Positions 50,438 through 60,888 are shown, counted from the stretch's first letter. The stretch is DNA of 64,000 bases from Bacillus sp. AZ43 (GCA_004570425.1 SPQJ01000005.1:105474-169473), one strand, 5' to 3'. Numbers and translations: made by a program. Notes: generated from the sequence alone by a model not told the origin.

Positions 50438-51981
50438 GGAACGCGGGCCTGGGCTCCTGGCCGGAGCGGCGGCTGCGCATCTCGCCCGGGCGGGACGCGA
50501 TCTGGTTCGAGGGGACGACGACCTCGCACGGCGAGTTCGCCCTCCGCGTCCGGCGCACCGCGGCGGCCCTGGCGGACCTGGGCGTGGGCCCCGGCGACCG
50601 GGTGGCCTGGATCAGCTTCAACCACCCGTCGGCGCTCGAGACGCTGTACGCCTGCGGGCAGCTGGGCGCGATCTGGGTGCCGGTCAACGGGCGGCTGGCG
50701 GCGCCCGAGGCCGAGTACGTGCTGAGCCACTCCGGGGCCGTCGTCGTCGTGCACGGCCGCGAGCACGGCCGCATGGCCGACGAACTGCGCGGCCGGCTCC
50801 CGGACGTGCGGGCCTGGGTGGCGGCCGAGGCGCCGCTCGAGGGCGGGGCGGACTCGCTCCCCTACGAGGAGCTGCTGGCGGCAGCCGACCCGGTGCCCCG
50901 CGACGAGGCGGTCGCCCTCGACGACCCCTGCCTGATCATGTACACCTCCGGCACGACCGGACGGCCCAAGGGCGCCGTGCTCACCCACGGCAACATGACG
51001 TGGAACGCGGTGAACCAGTCCCTCGGCTTCGGGTTCGGGCCGACCGAGCGGACGCTCGCCCTCGCGCCGATGTTCCACATCGGCGGGCTCAACGGCACGG
51101 TCAACCCGTCCCTGCTCCAGGGCGGCTGCGCCGTCGTCGTCCGCGGGTTCGACCCGGCCGGGACCCTCTCCGTGATCGAGGAGCAGCGGATCACCTCCTT
51201 CTTCGCCGTGCCGACCATGCTCGACGCCATGGCCCGGCGGCCGGAGTTCGCCACCCGGGACCTGTCCGCACTGCGCTCGATCGGCGCCGCCGGCGCGCCG
51301 CTCCCCCTCCCCACGCTGCGCACCTGGCAGGACCGGGGCGTGACCATGCAGCAGGGCTACGGCATGACCGAGGCCTCGCCGGGCTGCACCGCGCTGGCCT
51401 CCGAGGACGCCGAGCGCAAGATCGGCTCGGCCGGCAAGCCGCTGTTCTTCACCGACCTCCGCGTGGTCCGCCCCGACGGCAGCGACGTCGACGTCGACGA
51501 GGTCGGCGAGGTGCTCGTGCAGGGCCCCAACGTCATGGCCGGCTACTGGAACGACCCCGAGCGCACCGCCGAGGTGCTGGTCGACGGCTGGTACCGCACC
51601 GGGGACGCGGGGTCGCTGGACGACGAGGGCTTCCTCTACATCCGCGACCGCTACAAGGACATGATCATCTCGGGCGGCGAGAACATCTACCCGGCCGAGG
51701 TCGAGTCCGCGCTCCTCGAGCTGCCCGGGGTCGACGAGGCGGCCGTCATCGGGGTGCCCGACGAGACGTGGGGCGAGGTCGGGCTCGCCGTCGTCGTCCC
51801 CGCCCCGGGCGCCGTTCTCGACCCGGCGGACGTGCGGACGCAGCTGCGGGCCCGCCTCGCCGCCTTCAAGGTGCCCAAGCACGTCCAGCTCGCCGACGAG
51901 CTGCCGAAGACCGCCACCGGCAAGGTCCGCAAGCCGGACCTGCGCGACCGCTACCTGCCCACGAAGGAGACCTCCGCATGA
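50434..51981 (+). CDS. couL: Acyl-CoA ligase, CouL-like (p-hydroxycinnamoyl-CoA ligase)
   Basis: 515-residue ANL-superfamily ligase with the AMP-binding motif YTSGTTGRPKG (170-180), motif YGMTEASPG, the hinge YRTGDAGSLDDEGFLYIRDR and the C-terminal catalytic lysine in KTATGKVRK (about 497-505). It activates the cinnamic acid as its CoA ester, the first step of the side-chain pathway. It overlaps couO and couM by 4 bp each. Long-chain acyl substrates cannot be excluded from sequence alone, but the operon favours cinnamates. Confidence 0.82.
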   Translation: MRNAGLGSWPERRLRISPGRDAIWFEGTTTSHGEFALRVRRTAAALADLGVGPGDRVAWISFNHPSALETLYACGQLGAIWVPVNGRLAAPEAEYVLSHSGAVVVVHGREHGRMADELRGRLPDVRAWVAAEAPLEGGADSLPYEELLAAADPVPRDEAVALDDPCLIMYTSGTTGRPKGAVLTHGNMTWNAVNQSLGFGFGPTERTLALAPMFHIGGLNGTVNPSLLQGGCAVVVRGFDPAGTLSVIEEQRITSFFAVPTMLDAMARRPEFATRDLSALRSIGAAGAPLPLPTLRTWQDRGVTMQQGYGMTEASPGCTALASEDAERKIGSAGKPLFFTDLRVVRPDGSDVDVDEVGEVLVQGPNVMAGYWNDPERTAEVLVDGWYRTGDAGSLDDEGFLYIRDRYKDMIISGGENIYPAEVESALLELPGVDEAAVIGVPDETWGEVGLAVVVPAPGAVLDPADVRTQLRARLAAFKVPKHVQLADELPKTATGKVRKPDLRDRYLPTKETSA

Positions 51982-52436
51982 GCACCACCACGACCATGGC
52001 CGAGCTGACGGGCCTCACCGGCACCGAACTCGGCCAGAGCTCCTGGGTGGAGGTCACCCAGGAGCAGGTGAACCTCTTCGCCGACGCCACCGGCGACCAC
52101 CAGTGGATCCACGTCGACGTCGAGCGCGCGAAGGCGGAGAGCCCGTTCGGCGGCCCGATCGCGCACGGCTACCTGACGCTCTCGCTGCTCATCCCGATGT
52201 GGGCCGAGGTGCTCGTGGTCAGCGACGCCACCATGGGCGTCAACTACGGCCTGAACAAGGTCCGCTTCCCCTCCCCCGTCCCGGTCGGCAGCAAGCTGCG
52301 CCTCACGGCGACGCTCACGGACGTCGAGGAGGTCAGCGGCGGCCTCCAGCTCACCGTCGCCGCGGTGATCGAAGCCGAGGGCGTCGCCAAGCCGGTGTGC
52401 ATCGCGGAGCCGGTCTTCCGCTTCTACGGCGGCTGA
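51978..52436 (+). CDS. couM: MaoC-type enoyl-CoA hydratase, CouM-like
   Basis: 152-residue hot-dog-fold hydratase with the MaoC motif FADATGDHQWIHVD (about 34-47; catalytic Asp and His) and GGPIAHGYLTLSLLIPM. It would hydrate the p-hydroxycinnamoyl-CoA double bond. Last gene of the couNOLM operon. Stops 3 bp before the convergent alpha/beta hydrolase gene. Confidence 0.82.
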   Translation: MSTTTTMAELTGLTGTELGQSSWVEVTQEQVNLFADATGDHQWIHVDVERAKAESPFGGPIAHGYLTLSLLIPMWAEVLVVSDATMGVNYGLNKVRFPSPVPVGSKLRLTATLTDVEEVSGGLQLTVAAVIEAEGVAKPVCIAEPVFRFYGG

Positions 52437-52439
52437 CCC

Positions 52440-53276
52440 TCAGGGCGCGTCGGCGAAGGCGAGCAGGTCGCGGGCGACCCGCTTGTCGGTCCCGGCGCCC
52501 AGGTGCCCCTTGCCGCGGTAGCGGACGACCCTGCAGTCGGGGATCAGGGCGGCCGTCTCGTCGATCACCGCCGGCGGGAAGAACCGGTCGCGGCTGCCGC
52601 TGATCATCAGCACGGGCACGGCGATCGCCGGCAGCACGTCCCGGGAGTCGAAGGCCAGCTCGGCGCGCAGCTCGGTCAGGACGTCCGCCGGCGGGCACTG
52701 CTCCTCGGCGAAGAGCGCCCGGCCGACCAGTGGGGCCAGCACGCGGCGGAGCGGGCGGAGACGCTCGTCCGGCAGGACGTACTCGCCGAACGCCATGCCG
52801 CAGGCGGTCGGGTCCCGGCGGGCGAGCGCCGCGGCCAGCCGGGAGTCCACGTCCTTGCCCCAGGCGCTCACCTCGCAGCCGGCGATGACCAGGGCGACGC
52901 GCGACAGGCTTCCGGGGTGCCGCGCCGCCAGGTGCTGGGCGACCAGACCGCCGTAGGACTCGCCGACCACGAGGTCGACCCGGCCGCCGAACTCGTCGGC
53001 GATCAGCTGCGCGTAGTCGTCGGCCATGTCGGCGATGCCGTGGCCGGCCGGCATGTGCCGGCGGCGGGTGACGATCCAGACCGTGAAACCGGCGGCCACC
53101 AACGGACGGTGCAGGCGCACGAGCATCCGGGCCAGCGAGCCGGTGGGCAGGAAGCTGCCCGGGCCACCCTGGATCGACAGCAGCGTCCTGGGCCCGCTGC
53201 CCCACGTCAGGTACTCCATGCCGTTGGGGAACGCGCCGCTGCGCGGCTCCCGCGCCGTCGTCCGGACGTCGGTCAT
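52440..53276 (-). CDS. Alpha/beta hydrolase
   Basis: 278-residue alpha/beta hydrolase with nucleophile Ser107 in VVGESYGGL, an oxyanion-loop IQGGPGS (about 35-41), a late acid in ISGSRDRFFP, and His in GKGHLG. The substrate is unknown; it may serve as an esterase for phenolic esters because it lies between cou and pca genes, but nothing in the sequence proves it. The ATG at 53276 follows GGGAGGGG; a longer in-frame start at 53348 was rejected. Confidence 0.8.
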   Translation of the reverse strand: MTDVRTTAREPRSGAFPNGMEYLTWGSGPRTLLSIQGGPGSFLPTGSLARMLVRLHRPLVAAGFTVWIVTRRRHMPAGHGIADMADDYAQLIADEFGGRVDLVVGESYGGLVAQHLAARHPGSLSRVALVIAGCEVSAWGKDVDSRLAAALARRDPTACGMAFGEYVLPDERLRPLRRVLAPLVGRALFAEEQCPPADVLTELRAELAFDSRDVLPAIAVPVLMISGSRDRFFPPAVIDETAALIPDCRVVRYRGKGHLGAGTDKRVARDLLAFADAP

Positions 53277-53377
53277 GCCGCCCCCTCCCGTACGGCGCCG
53301 ATCGTGGCAGCGACGACCGGCCGCCGGAAGCCCGATCCACGCCACCACGGGCTCTCGGTGCAGGAAGTCCCCTGGCG

Positions 53378-53764
53378 TCAGGAGCCGCGGAGCTCCTCGA
53401 GGATGGGGGCGGCGACCTTGAACGCGTGGTTGGCCGCGGGCACGCCGGCGTAGATCGCGGCGTGCTGGATGACCTCCGCGATCTCCTCGTCGGTCAGCCC
53501 GTTGTTCTTCGCCGCCCGCACGTGCAGGGCGAACTCCTCCCAGTGCCGCAGCGCGATGGTGATCGACAGCGTCATCAGGCTGCGGTCGCGGCGGGCCAGC
53601 CCGGGGCGCTGCCAGAGGTCGCCCCAGGCGGTGCGGGTGATGAAGTCCTGGAAGTCGGCGGTGAACGGGGTGGTGGCCGCGACGGCGCGGTCGACGTGCG
53701 CGTCGCCCAGCACCTCCCGCCGCGTGCGCATGCCGGCCTCGCGGCGCTCGTCGTCGGTGCTCAT
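53378..53764 (-). CDS. pcaC: 4-Carboxymuconolactone decarboxylase PcaC
   Basis: 128-residue decarboxylase converting 4-carboxymuconolactone to beta-ketoadipate enol-lactone. Landmarks are RREVLGDAHVDRAVAATTPF, FQDFITRTAWGDLWQRPGL, RDRSLMTLSITIALRHWEEF and the HVRAAKNNGLTDEEIAEVI stretch. Length is normal for unfused PcaC; in some actinobacteria it is fused to PcaD, but here the two are separate and overlap by 4 bp. Last gene of the leftward pcaHGBDC operon. Confidence 0.93.
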   Translation of the reverse strand: MSTDDERREAGMRTRREVLGDAHVDRAVAATTPFTADFQDFITRTAWGDLWQRPGLARRDRSLMTLSITIALRHWEEFALHVRAAKNNGLTDEEIAEVIQHAAIYAGVPAANHAFKVAAPILEELRGS

Positions 53765-54540
53765 GCGGGGGCTCCTGCCGCGTCGAAGTGGCCGAGCAGC
53801 GCCCCGGTGGTCTCCAGCGTGCGCTCGAGGTTGGCCAGGTGCGCGGCCGGGCTGAGGGTGAGCAGTTCGGCGCCGGCGATGCCGTCGGCGATCAGCCGCT
53901 GGTGGTCCGGCGGCAGGGCCGGGTCCTCGGCACCGGAGACCACCAGGGTCGGGGCGGTGATCCGGCCGAGGTCGTCGCGCAGGTCCATCCCCGCGACGAC
54001 CTCGCAGCACGCGGCGTAGCCCTCGTCGTCGGCGCCCTCGATCATCGCCACCAGCCGCGCGACCAGGTCGGGGTGCTCGGCGGCGTAGCCGGGGGTCAGC
54101 CAGCGCTCCACCACCGTGGGCGCGAACTGCGCGGTGCCCCCGGCGCGGGCGGCGGCGGCCCGGTCGAGGAAGCCCTGGGGGTCGACCTTCGCCGAGCTGC
54201 ACAGGACGGTGAGGCTCTGCACCCGCTCCGGGTCGCGGGCCGCCATGCGCATCGCGGTCATGCCGCCCAGGGACAGGCCCGCCACGTGCGCGCGCCGCAC
54301 ACCGAGCCGGTCCAGCAGCGCGACGACGTCGTCCACGAGGTCGTCGAGGGTGTACGGCCCGGCCGGCGCCGGGGATGCCCCGTGCCCGCGGGTGTCGTAG
54401 GTGACCACGCGGAAGCGCTCGGCGAGGGCGGGCACCTGCGGGTCCCACATCGCCCGGGTCGCGCCCAGGGAGTTGGAGAGGACGACGACCGGCGCGTCGG
54501 CCGGCCCGTCCTCGGTGTACGAGACCTCGACGGCGGTCAT
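53761..54540 (-). CDS. pcaD: Beta-ketoadipate enol-lactone hydrolase PcaD
   Basis: 259-residue alpha/beta hydrolase opening the enol-lactone to beta-ketoadipate. Nucleophile Ser90 lies in VAGLSLGGM; the N-terminal LSNSLGATRAMWDPQVPAL and YDTRGHGAS are strongly PcaD-like. It overlaps pcaB and pcaC by 4 bp each, showing translational coupling. Confidence 0.92.
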   Translation of the reverse strand: MTAVEVSYTEDGPADAPVVVLSNSLGATRAMWDPQVPALAERFRVVTYDTRGHGASPAPAGPYTLDDLVDDVVALLDRLGVRRAHVAGLSLGGMTAMRMAARDPERVQSLTVLCSSAKVDPQGFLDRAAAARAGGTAQFAPTVVERWLTPGYAAEHPDLVARLVAMIEGADDEGYAACCEVVAGMDLRDDLGRITAPTLVVSGAEDPALPPDHQRLIADGIAGAELLTLSPAAHLANLERTLETTGALLGHFDAAGAPA

Positions 54541-55862
54541 GCGGCTCCTCCGGTGCGGGCGTCGTAGGCGGCGAGGACGGCGTCGACCTGCTCGGCGGCC
54601 TCGCCGACGTCGGGACCGCCGCCGAGCAGGGCGGTCACGTCGACGTCCGACCGCTCGGCGACGACGTCGGTGAGCGGGCGGCCCGACCGCTGCGCCTCGC
54701 GGACCGCCTCGGCGGCGGCGTCGTGCGCGGCTCCGCGGCCCAGGGCGGGGGTGAGGGCGTCGGCCAGCGCGCCGGCGAGCTCGGGGTCGCGTGCGGCCGC
54801 GACGTTGGCCGCCATCCGGTCGACGTCGACCCGCAGGTCCGACAGGCACTCGGCGAGCCACGCCGCGGCCGACCCGACGCTCGTCAGCAGGTCACCGAGG
54901 GTGGGCCACTCGCTGTGCCAGGCGCCGGCGGAGCGCTCGTGCTCCTGCTCCATCGCGGCGAACAGGGTGGCGACCAGGCCCGGCGCCCGCCGGGCGCAGG
55001 CCCGCGCGGAGATGGCGGCGACCGGGTTGCGCTTGTGCGGCATCGCCGAGGAACCGCCCCGGCCCTCGCCGCCCTCGGCGACCTCGCCGACCTCGGTCTG
55101 CGCCATGAGGACGACGTCCAGCGCGACCGTCGAGAGCACGCCCGCGGCCGCACCGAGGGCGCCGGCGAGATCGGCCACCGGCAGCCGGACGGTGTGCCAG
55201 GCGAGCGGGGTGGTGGTCAGCCCCAGCTCGGCGGCGAGCGCGGCACGCAGGTCGGTGCCCGAGCCGTCGCTGGCGGCCAGCGTTCCCACCGCACCCCCGT
55301 ACTGCACCGGCAGGGCGTCGTCGACGGCGACCAGGCGGGCGCGGGCACCCTCGAGCCCGGCCAGCCAGCCGGCGGCCTTGAGCCCGAACGTGGTGGGCAG
55401 CGCCTGCTGCATGAGCGTGCGCCCCATGACGACGTCGTCCCGGTGGGTGCGTGCCAGCCCGGCGGCGGCCTCGGCGGCCACCGCGAGGTCGCGGTCGATC
55501 GCCGCCATGGCCCGCCGGGCGACCAGCAGCATGGCGGTGTCGAGCACGTCCTGGCTGGTGGCGCCGACGTGCACGGCCCGCGCGGCGTCGGGGCCGACGG
55601 CGTCCTGCAGCACCCGGACCAGCGGGGGCACCGGGTTGCCGGCGTCGGCAGCACGCGCGAACACCCGCGCCAGGTCCAGCCCGGCCGGCTCCGCGCAGGC
55701 CGCGGTGACGGCGTCGGCAGCGGTGGTGGGCACCAGCCCGGTGCGCGCGGCCGCCCGGGCCAGTGCGGCCTCGACGTCGAGCAGCGCGTCGAGCCAGGCC
55801 GCATCGGAGACGGCCGCGGCCGCTCCCCCGCGGGCGAAGGTGCCGTCGAAGAGTCCGCTCAC
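54537..55862 (-). CDS. pcaB: 3-Carboxy-cis,cis-muconate cycloisomerase PcaB
   Basis: 441-residue member of the fumarase/aspartase superfamily, forming 4-carboxymuconolactone from the ring-cleavage product. The superfamily signature SSAMPHKRNPVAA lies around residue 275; HVGATSQDVLDT and MGRTLMQQALPTTFG are further family marks. The GTG start at 55862 gives a normal length. The C-terminal ~90 residues are Asp/Ala-rich and less conserved. Confidence 0.92.
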   Translation of the reverse strand: MSGLFDGTFARGGAAAAVSDAAWLDALLDVEAALARAAARTGLVPTTAADAVTAACAEPAGLDLARVFARAADAGNPVPPLVRVLQDAVGPDAARAVHVGATSQDVLDTAMLLVARRAMAAIDRDLAVAAEAAAGLARTHRDDVVMGRTLMQQALPTTFGLKAAGWLAGLEGARARLVAVDDALPVQYGGAVGTLAASDGSGTDLRAALAAELGLTTTPLAWHTVRLPVADLAGALGAAAGVLSTVALDVVLMAQTEVGEVAEGGEGRGGSSAMPHKRNPVAAISARACARRAPGLVATLFAAMEQEHERSAGAWHSEWPTLGDLLTSVGSAAAWLAECLSDLRVDVDRMAANVAAARDPELAGALADALTPALGRGAAHDAAAEAVREAQRSGRPLTDVVAERSDVDVTALLGGGPDVGEAAEQVDAVLAAYDARTGGAA

Positions 55863-55884
55863 GCGCTCTTCCTACCGGACCCGG

Positions 55885-56535
55885 TCATACGGCGAAGAAC
55901 ACCGTCTCCCGGTCGCCCTGCAGGTGGATGTCGAACCGGTAACCGTCGTCGGCCGGCGTGGCCAGCAGCGTCTCGCGGCGGTCCTCCGGCAGCCCCCGCA
56001 GGACGACGTCCTCGGCGTTGGCGTCGGCCTCGTCGGCGAAGTAGATCCGGGTGACGACGCGGTCGAGGATGCCCCGGGCGAACACCGAGACGTCGATGTG
56101 CGGCGCCTGCAGGCCGCCCTCGCCGTCGGGCACCCGGCCGGGCTTGAGGGTGAAGACGCCGAACTCGCCGGTCAGCGTCTGCGCGCGGGCGTAGCCGCGG
56201 AAACCCGGATAGGACGCCGCCCCGCGGGGGTCCTCCGGCGACGGGAACCCCCCGTCGGGGTCGGCCTGCCAGGTCTCGACCATCGCGTCGGGGACGACGT
56301 CGCCGGCACCGTCGAGCACCCGGCCGCGGATCCAGAACCCGCCGTCGGTGCCCTCGGCGGCGGCCCAGACGCCGTCGTCCCAGGTGAGGCCGATGGCCAG
56401 GTAGGGGCCGACCGTGGCGCTCGGGCTGGTGCCCAGGCGGAACGGCTCGGTGAGGAAGCCGGTCCCGCGCCGCCCCGAGCGCGGCTGGAACGGGGTCGCC
56501 GGGTCCGGGGGGACGTCCAGGGGGTTCGTGCTCAC
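55885..56535 (-). CDS. pcaG: Protocatechuate 3,4-dioxygenase alpha subunit PcaG
   Basis: 216-residue non-catalytic alpha subunit of the intradiol enzyme that cleaves protocatechuate. The barrel resembles PcaH (GRVLDGAGDVVPDAMVETWQ, YARAQTLTGEFGVFTLKPG, APHIDVSVFARG) but lacks the paired tyrosines and the RPAHIHF motif of the iron site, as expected. GTG start overlaps the pcaH stop (GTGA at 56532-56535). Confidence 0.92.
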   Translation of the reverse strand: MSTNPLDVPPDPATPFQPRSGRRGTGFLTEPFRLGTSPSATVGPYLAIGLTWDDGVWAAAEGTDGGFWIRGRVLDGAGDVVPDAMVETWQADPDGGFPSPEDPRGAASYPGFRGYARAQTLTGEFGVFTLKPGRVPDGEGGLQAPHIDVSVFARGILDRVVTRIYFADEADANAEDVVLRGLPEDRRETLLATPADDGYRFDIHLQGDRETVFFAV

Positions 56536-57278
56536 GCCACGTCTCCGTCGTCCTCGGTCTCGAACGGCGTCTGGTCCGTGCCGCGCAGCACGATGTCCCA
56601 CTCGAACGCCAGCGCCCAGTTGTCCTGGGTGCGCTCGAGGGAGAACCGGCTGATCGCCCGGTGCCGCGCAGCCGCGGGGATCGCGTTGTAGATCGGGTCC
56701 TGGCCGAACAGCGGGTCGTCCGGGAAGTACATCTGGGTGACCAGCCGCTGGGTGAACGCGCGGCCGAACAGGCTGAAGTGGATGTGCGCCGGGCGCCAGG
56801 CGTTGTGGTGGTTGCCCCACGGGTAGGCGCCGGGCTTGATGGTCAGGAACTCGTAGCGGCCGAGGCTGTCGGTGACCACCCGGCCGAGACCGTCGAAGTG
56901 CGGGTCCAGCGGCGCGGGCCAGTTGTCGACGACGTGCCGGTACCGGCCGGCGGCGTTGGCCTGCCAGACCTCGACCAGGGCGTCGGGCACCGGGCGGCCG
57001 TCGCTGTCGAGCACCCGCCCGTAGACCAGGATCCGCTGCCCGACCGCCTCCCCGCCGTTGCGCAGCGTGAGGTCGGCGTCGTGCGGGAGGATCCGGTCCT
57101 CGCCGAGCACCGGCCCCGTGATCTCGGTCAGCCGGTGCGGCAGGTCGACCGGGGCGCGCAGGGGCGCGCGCAGCGCCGTGCTGCGGTAGTCGGGGAAGCC
57201 GACGGGTGTGCGCAGCTCCGCGCGCTCGCGCACGTACCGGGGCAGGTGCAGGCCGCCCGGTGATGTGGTCCCGGTCAT
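56532..57278 (-). CDS. pcaH: Protocatechuate 3,4-dioxygenase beta subunit PcaH
   Basis: 248-residue catalytic subunit. Fe(III) ligands are Tyr113 (GRYRH), Tyr152 (AYPWGNH), His165 and His167 (RPAHIHF), with spacing equal to the Pseudomonas enzyme. It opens protocatechuate to 3-carboxy-cis,cis-muconate. First gene of the pcaHGBDC operon. The ATG at 57278 is preferred over 57314, which would overlap the intergenic promoter region. It is divergent from an IclR regulator 68 bp away. Confidence 0.94.
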   Translation of the reverse strand: MTGTTSPGGLHLPRYVRERAELRTPVGFPDYRSTALRAPLRAPVDLPHRLTEITGPVLGEDRILPHDADLTLRNGGEAVGQRILVYGRVLDSDGRPVPDALVEVWQANAAGRYRHVVDNWPAPLDPHFDGLGRVVTDSLGRYEFLTIKPGAYPWGNHHNAWRPAHIHFSLFGRAFTQRLVTQMYFPDDPLFGQDPIYNAIPAAARHRAISRFSLERTQDNWALAFEWDIVLRGTDQTPFETEDDGDVA

Positions 57279-57302
57279 GCCGGGACCGTACGACCCACCG
57301 GC

Positions 57303-57337
57303 TACGCTGCCCAAGCCCAGACTTCCACTGGACGGGA
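57303..57337. promoter_or_regulatory. pcaH / IclR divergent control region
   Basis: Rightward -10 TACGCT (57303-57308) for the IclR gene, then TTCCA-CTGGA-CGGGA (57323-57337), a degenerate version of the TTCCG-N5-CGGAA motif of the vanillate region. Leftward TACGGT (57290-57285) may be the pcaH -10. Position fits autorepression of iclR with activation of pcaH. Confidence 0.4.
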
Positions 57338-57346
57338 GCGCGACGC

Positions 57347-58123
57347 ATGGCGGGACGGAGCAGCGAGCCGGGACGATCGGTGACCTCGCGCGCCCTCGCC
57401 ATCCTCGACGCGTTCGACAGCAACGCCCCGCGGCTCTCCCTCTCCGAGATCGCCGAACGCTCGGGCACGCCGCTCACCACGGCCCACCGACTCCTCGGCG
57501 AGCTCGCCGGGTGGGGCGCGTTGCTGCGCCGTCCGGACGGCCGCTACGAGATCGGCCGCAAGCTCTGGGACCTCGGCCTGCTGGCGCCGGTGCAGATGGA
57601 GCTGCGGCAGGTGGCCGCTCCGTTCCTGCAGGACCTGCACACCACCATCCGCGACACCGTGCACCTCGCCGTCCGGGAGGGGCTGCAGGCGCTCTACGTC
57701 GAGCGCATCTCCGGCCGCGAGGACGTGCCGGTGGTCAGCCAGGTCGGCAGCCGGCTGCCGCTGCACGCGACCGGGGTGGGCAAGGTGCTGCTCTCCGCCG
57801 CGCCGCACGACGTCGTCGAGCAGGCGCTGCGCTCCCTCACCCGTCAGACCCGGCACACGGTGGTCGACCCCGGGCGGATGCGCCGGGAGCTCGCGGAGGT
57901 CCGCCGCCGCCGGTACGCCCGGACGTCGGAGGAGATGTCCCCCGGCGCGGCCTCCCTCGCCGTCCCGGTGCAGGTGGAGCGTCGCGGCGGCCCCGTCGTC
58001 GTCGCGGCGCTGGGCATCGTCGTGCCGCCCCAGCGGCGCGACCTCCCCCGGCTCGTGCCGGTGCTGGAGGTGGCCGCCCGCGGCATCGGTCGCGAGCTCG
58101 CCCGTACCCGCGACTTCCGCTGA
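57347..58123 (+). CDS. IclR-family regulator of pca/pob genes (PcaR-like)
   Basis: 258-residue IclR protein with HTH RLSLSEIAERSGTPLTTAHR (about 29-48) and an effector domain (LPLHATGVGKVLLSAAP, YARTSEEMSPGAASLAVPV). It is placed between the divergent pcaHGBDC operon and pobA, so it probably governs both. Paralogous to the IclR gene at 42434. The ATG at 57347 gives a usual length. Confidence 0.88.
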   Translation: MAGRSSEPGRSVTSRALAILDAFDSNAPRLSLSEIAERSGTPLTTAHRLLGELAGWGALLRRPDGRYEIGRKLWDLGLLAPVQMELRQVAAPFLQDLHTTIRDTVHLAVREGLQALYVERISGREDVPVVSQVGSRLPLHATGVGKVLLSAAPHDVVEQALRSLTRQTRHTVVDPGRMRRELAEVRRRRYARTSEEMSPGAASLAVPVQVERRGGPVVVAALGIVVPPQRRDLPRLVPVLEVAARGIGRELARTRDFR

Positions 58124-58173
58124 GCGGGAGGCTGGAGTTCCCACACGGGCGCTCCGCCGCCCACACTCGCACC

Positions 58174-59346
58174 GTGCGCACCCAGGTAGGCATCATCGGC
58201 GCCGGCCCGGCCGGCCTGCTGCTCTCGCGGCTCCTGACGCTGCAGGGCATCGACAACGTCGTGCTCGAGAACCGCTCGCGGGAGTACGTCGAGGCCCGCA
58301 TCCGTGCGGGGATCCTCGAGCAGCACACGGTCGACACCCTCACCGAGGTCGGTGTCGGCGACCGGCTGCACCGCGAGGGCCTCGAGCACCGCGGCATCTA
58401 CCTGCAGTACCCGGGCACCCGGCACAAGCTCGACTTCCCCGAGCTGTGCGGGCGCACGGTGTGGGTGTACGGGCAGACGGAGGTCACCAAGGACCTCATC
58501 AAGACGCAGCTGGACGGCGGCCCGCCGCTGCTGTTCGAGGTCTCCGACGTCGTCCCCGAGGACGTCGACAGCGACACCCCGCGGATCCGGTTCACCGACG
58601 CCGACGGCAACCCGCAGGTGCTGGAGTGCGACGTGATCGCCGGGACCGACGGCTTCCACGGCCCGTCGCGCGCCGTCGTCCAGGAGGAGGGCCGCGGCCG
58701 CACCTGGGAGCGCACCTATCCCTACGCGTGGCTCGGGATCCTGGCCGAGGCCGCGCCGGCCACGGACGAGCTGATCTACGCCTGGCACCCCGAGGGCTTC
58801 GCGCTCTACTCGATGCGCTCGCCGAGCATCTCGCGGCTGTACCTGCAGGTCGACCCGTCGGAGAAGATCGAGGACTGGTCCGACGACCGGATCTGGGACA
58901 ACCTGGCGAAGCGCTTCGCGCTCGAGGGGTGGGAGCTCAACACCGGCCCGGTCATCGAGAAGTCGGTGCTGCCGATGCGCTCGTTCGTCAGCGCCCCGAT
59001 GCGCCGCGGCCGGCTGTTCCTGGCCGGCGACGCCGCGCACATCGTGCCGCCCACCGGGGCCAAGGGCCTCAACCTCGCCGTCGCCGACGTCACCCTGCTG
59101 GCGCCGGCGATCGTGCGGCTGCTCAAGGAGAAGCAGACCGACCTGGTCGACAGCTACTCCGACCGGGCGCTGGCCCGCGTCTGGCGGTGCACCCACTTCT
59201 CCTGGTTCATGACCTCGATGCTGCACCGCTCCGGCGACGACTTCGACGCCGAGCTGCAGCTCTCCCAGCTGCGGCGGGTGTGCTCGTCGGAGGCCGCCGC
59301 CCGCGAGCTCGCCGAGAACTACACCGGCCTCCCCATCGAGTACTGA
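58174..59346 (+). CDS. pobA: 4-Hydroxybenzoate 3-monooxygenase PobA
   Basis: 390-residue FAD monooxygenase hydroxylating 4-hydroxybenzoate to protocatechuate with NAD(P)H and O2. It has FAD motif GIIGAGPAGLLLSRLL (about 6-21), EYVEARIRAGILEQHTVDTL, AGTDGFHGPSR with the DG motif, and GDAAHIVPPTGAKGLNLA. Length matches PobA (about 390-395). GTG start, 50 bp after the IclR gene and probably cotranscribed. It supplies PcaHG and processes the 4-hydroxybenzoate released by the cou enzymes. Confidence 0.94.
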   Translation: MRTQVGIIGAGPAGLLLSRLLTLQGIDNVVLENRSREYVEARIRAGILEQHTVDTLTEVGVGDRLHREGLEHRGIYLQYPGTRHKLDFPELCGRTVWVYGQTEVTKDLIKTQLDGGPPLLFEVSDVVPEDVDSDTPRIRFTDADGNPQVLECDVIAGTDGFHGPSRAVVQEEGRGRTWERTYPYAWLGILAEAAPATDELIYAWHPEGFALYSMRSPSISRLYLQVDPSEKIEDWSDDRIWDNLAKRFALEGWELNTGPVIEKSVLPMRSFVSAPMRRGRLFLAGDAAHIVPPTGAKGLNLAVADVTLLAPAIVRLLKEKQTDLVDSYSDRALARVWRCTHFSWFMTSMLHRSGDDFDAELQLSQLRRVCSSEAAARELAENYTGLPIEY

Positions 59347-59358
59347 TCAGCACCTCCC

Positions 59359-59421
59359 GCCGAGATCCCGCGATCTCGGCACATCAGGGCCGCTGATGGG
59401 CCGAGATCGCGGGATCTCGGC
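59359..59421. terminator. Nested 63-bp palindrome at convergent gene ends (repeat family B)
   Basis: GCCGAGATC-CCGC-GATCTCGGC (59359-59380) and its exact reverse complement (59400-59421) flank a spacer that itself contains CATCAG...CTGATG. It can fold as two short hairpins or one long cruciform. It lies between pobA and the leftward gene ending at 59425 and probably terminates both. Confidence 0.8.
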
Positions 59422-59424
59422 AGT

Positions 59425-60888
<1,464 letters not shown>

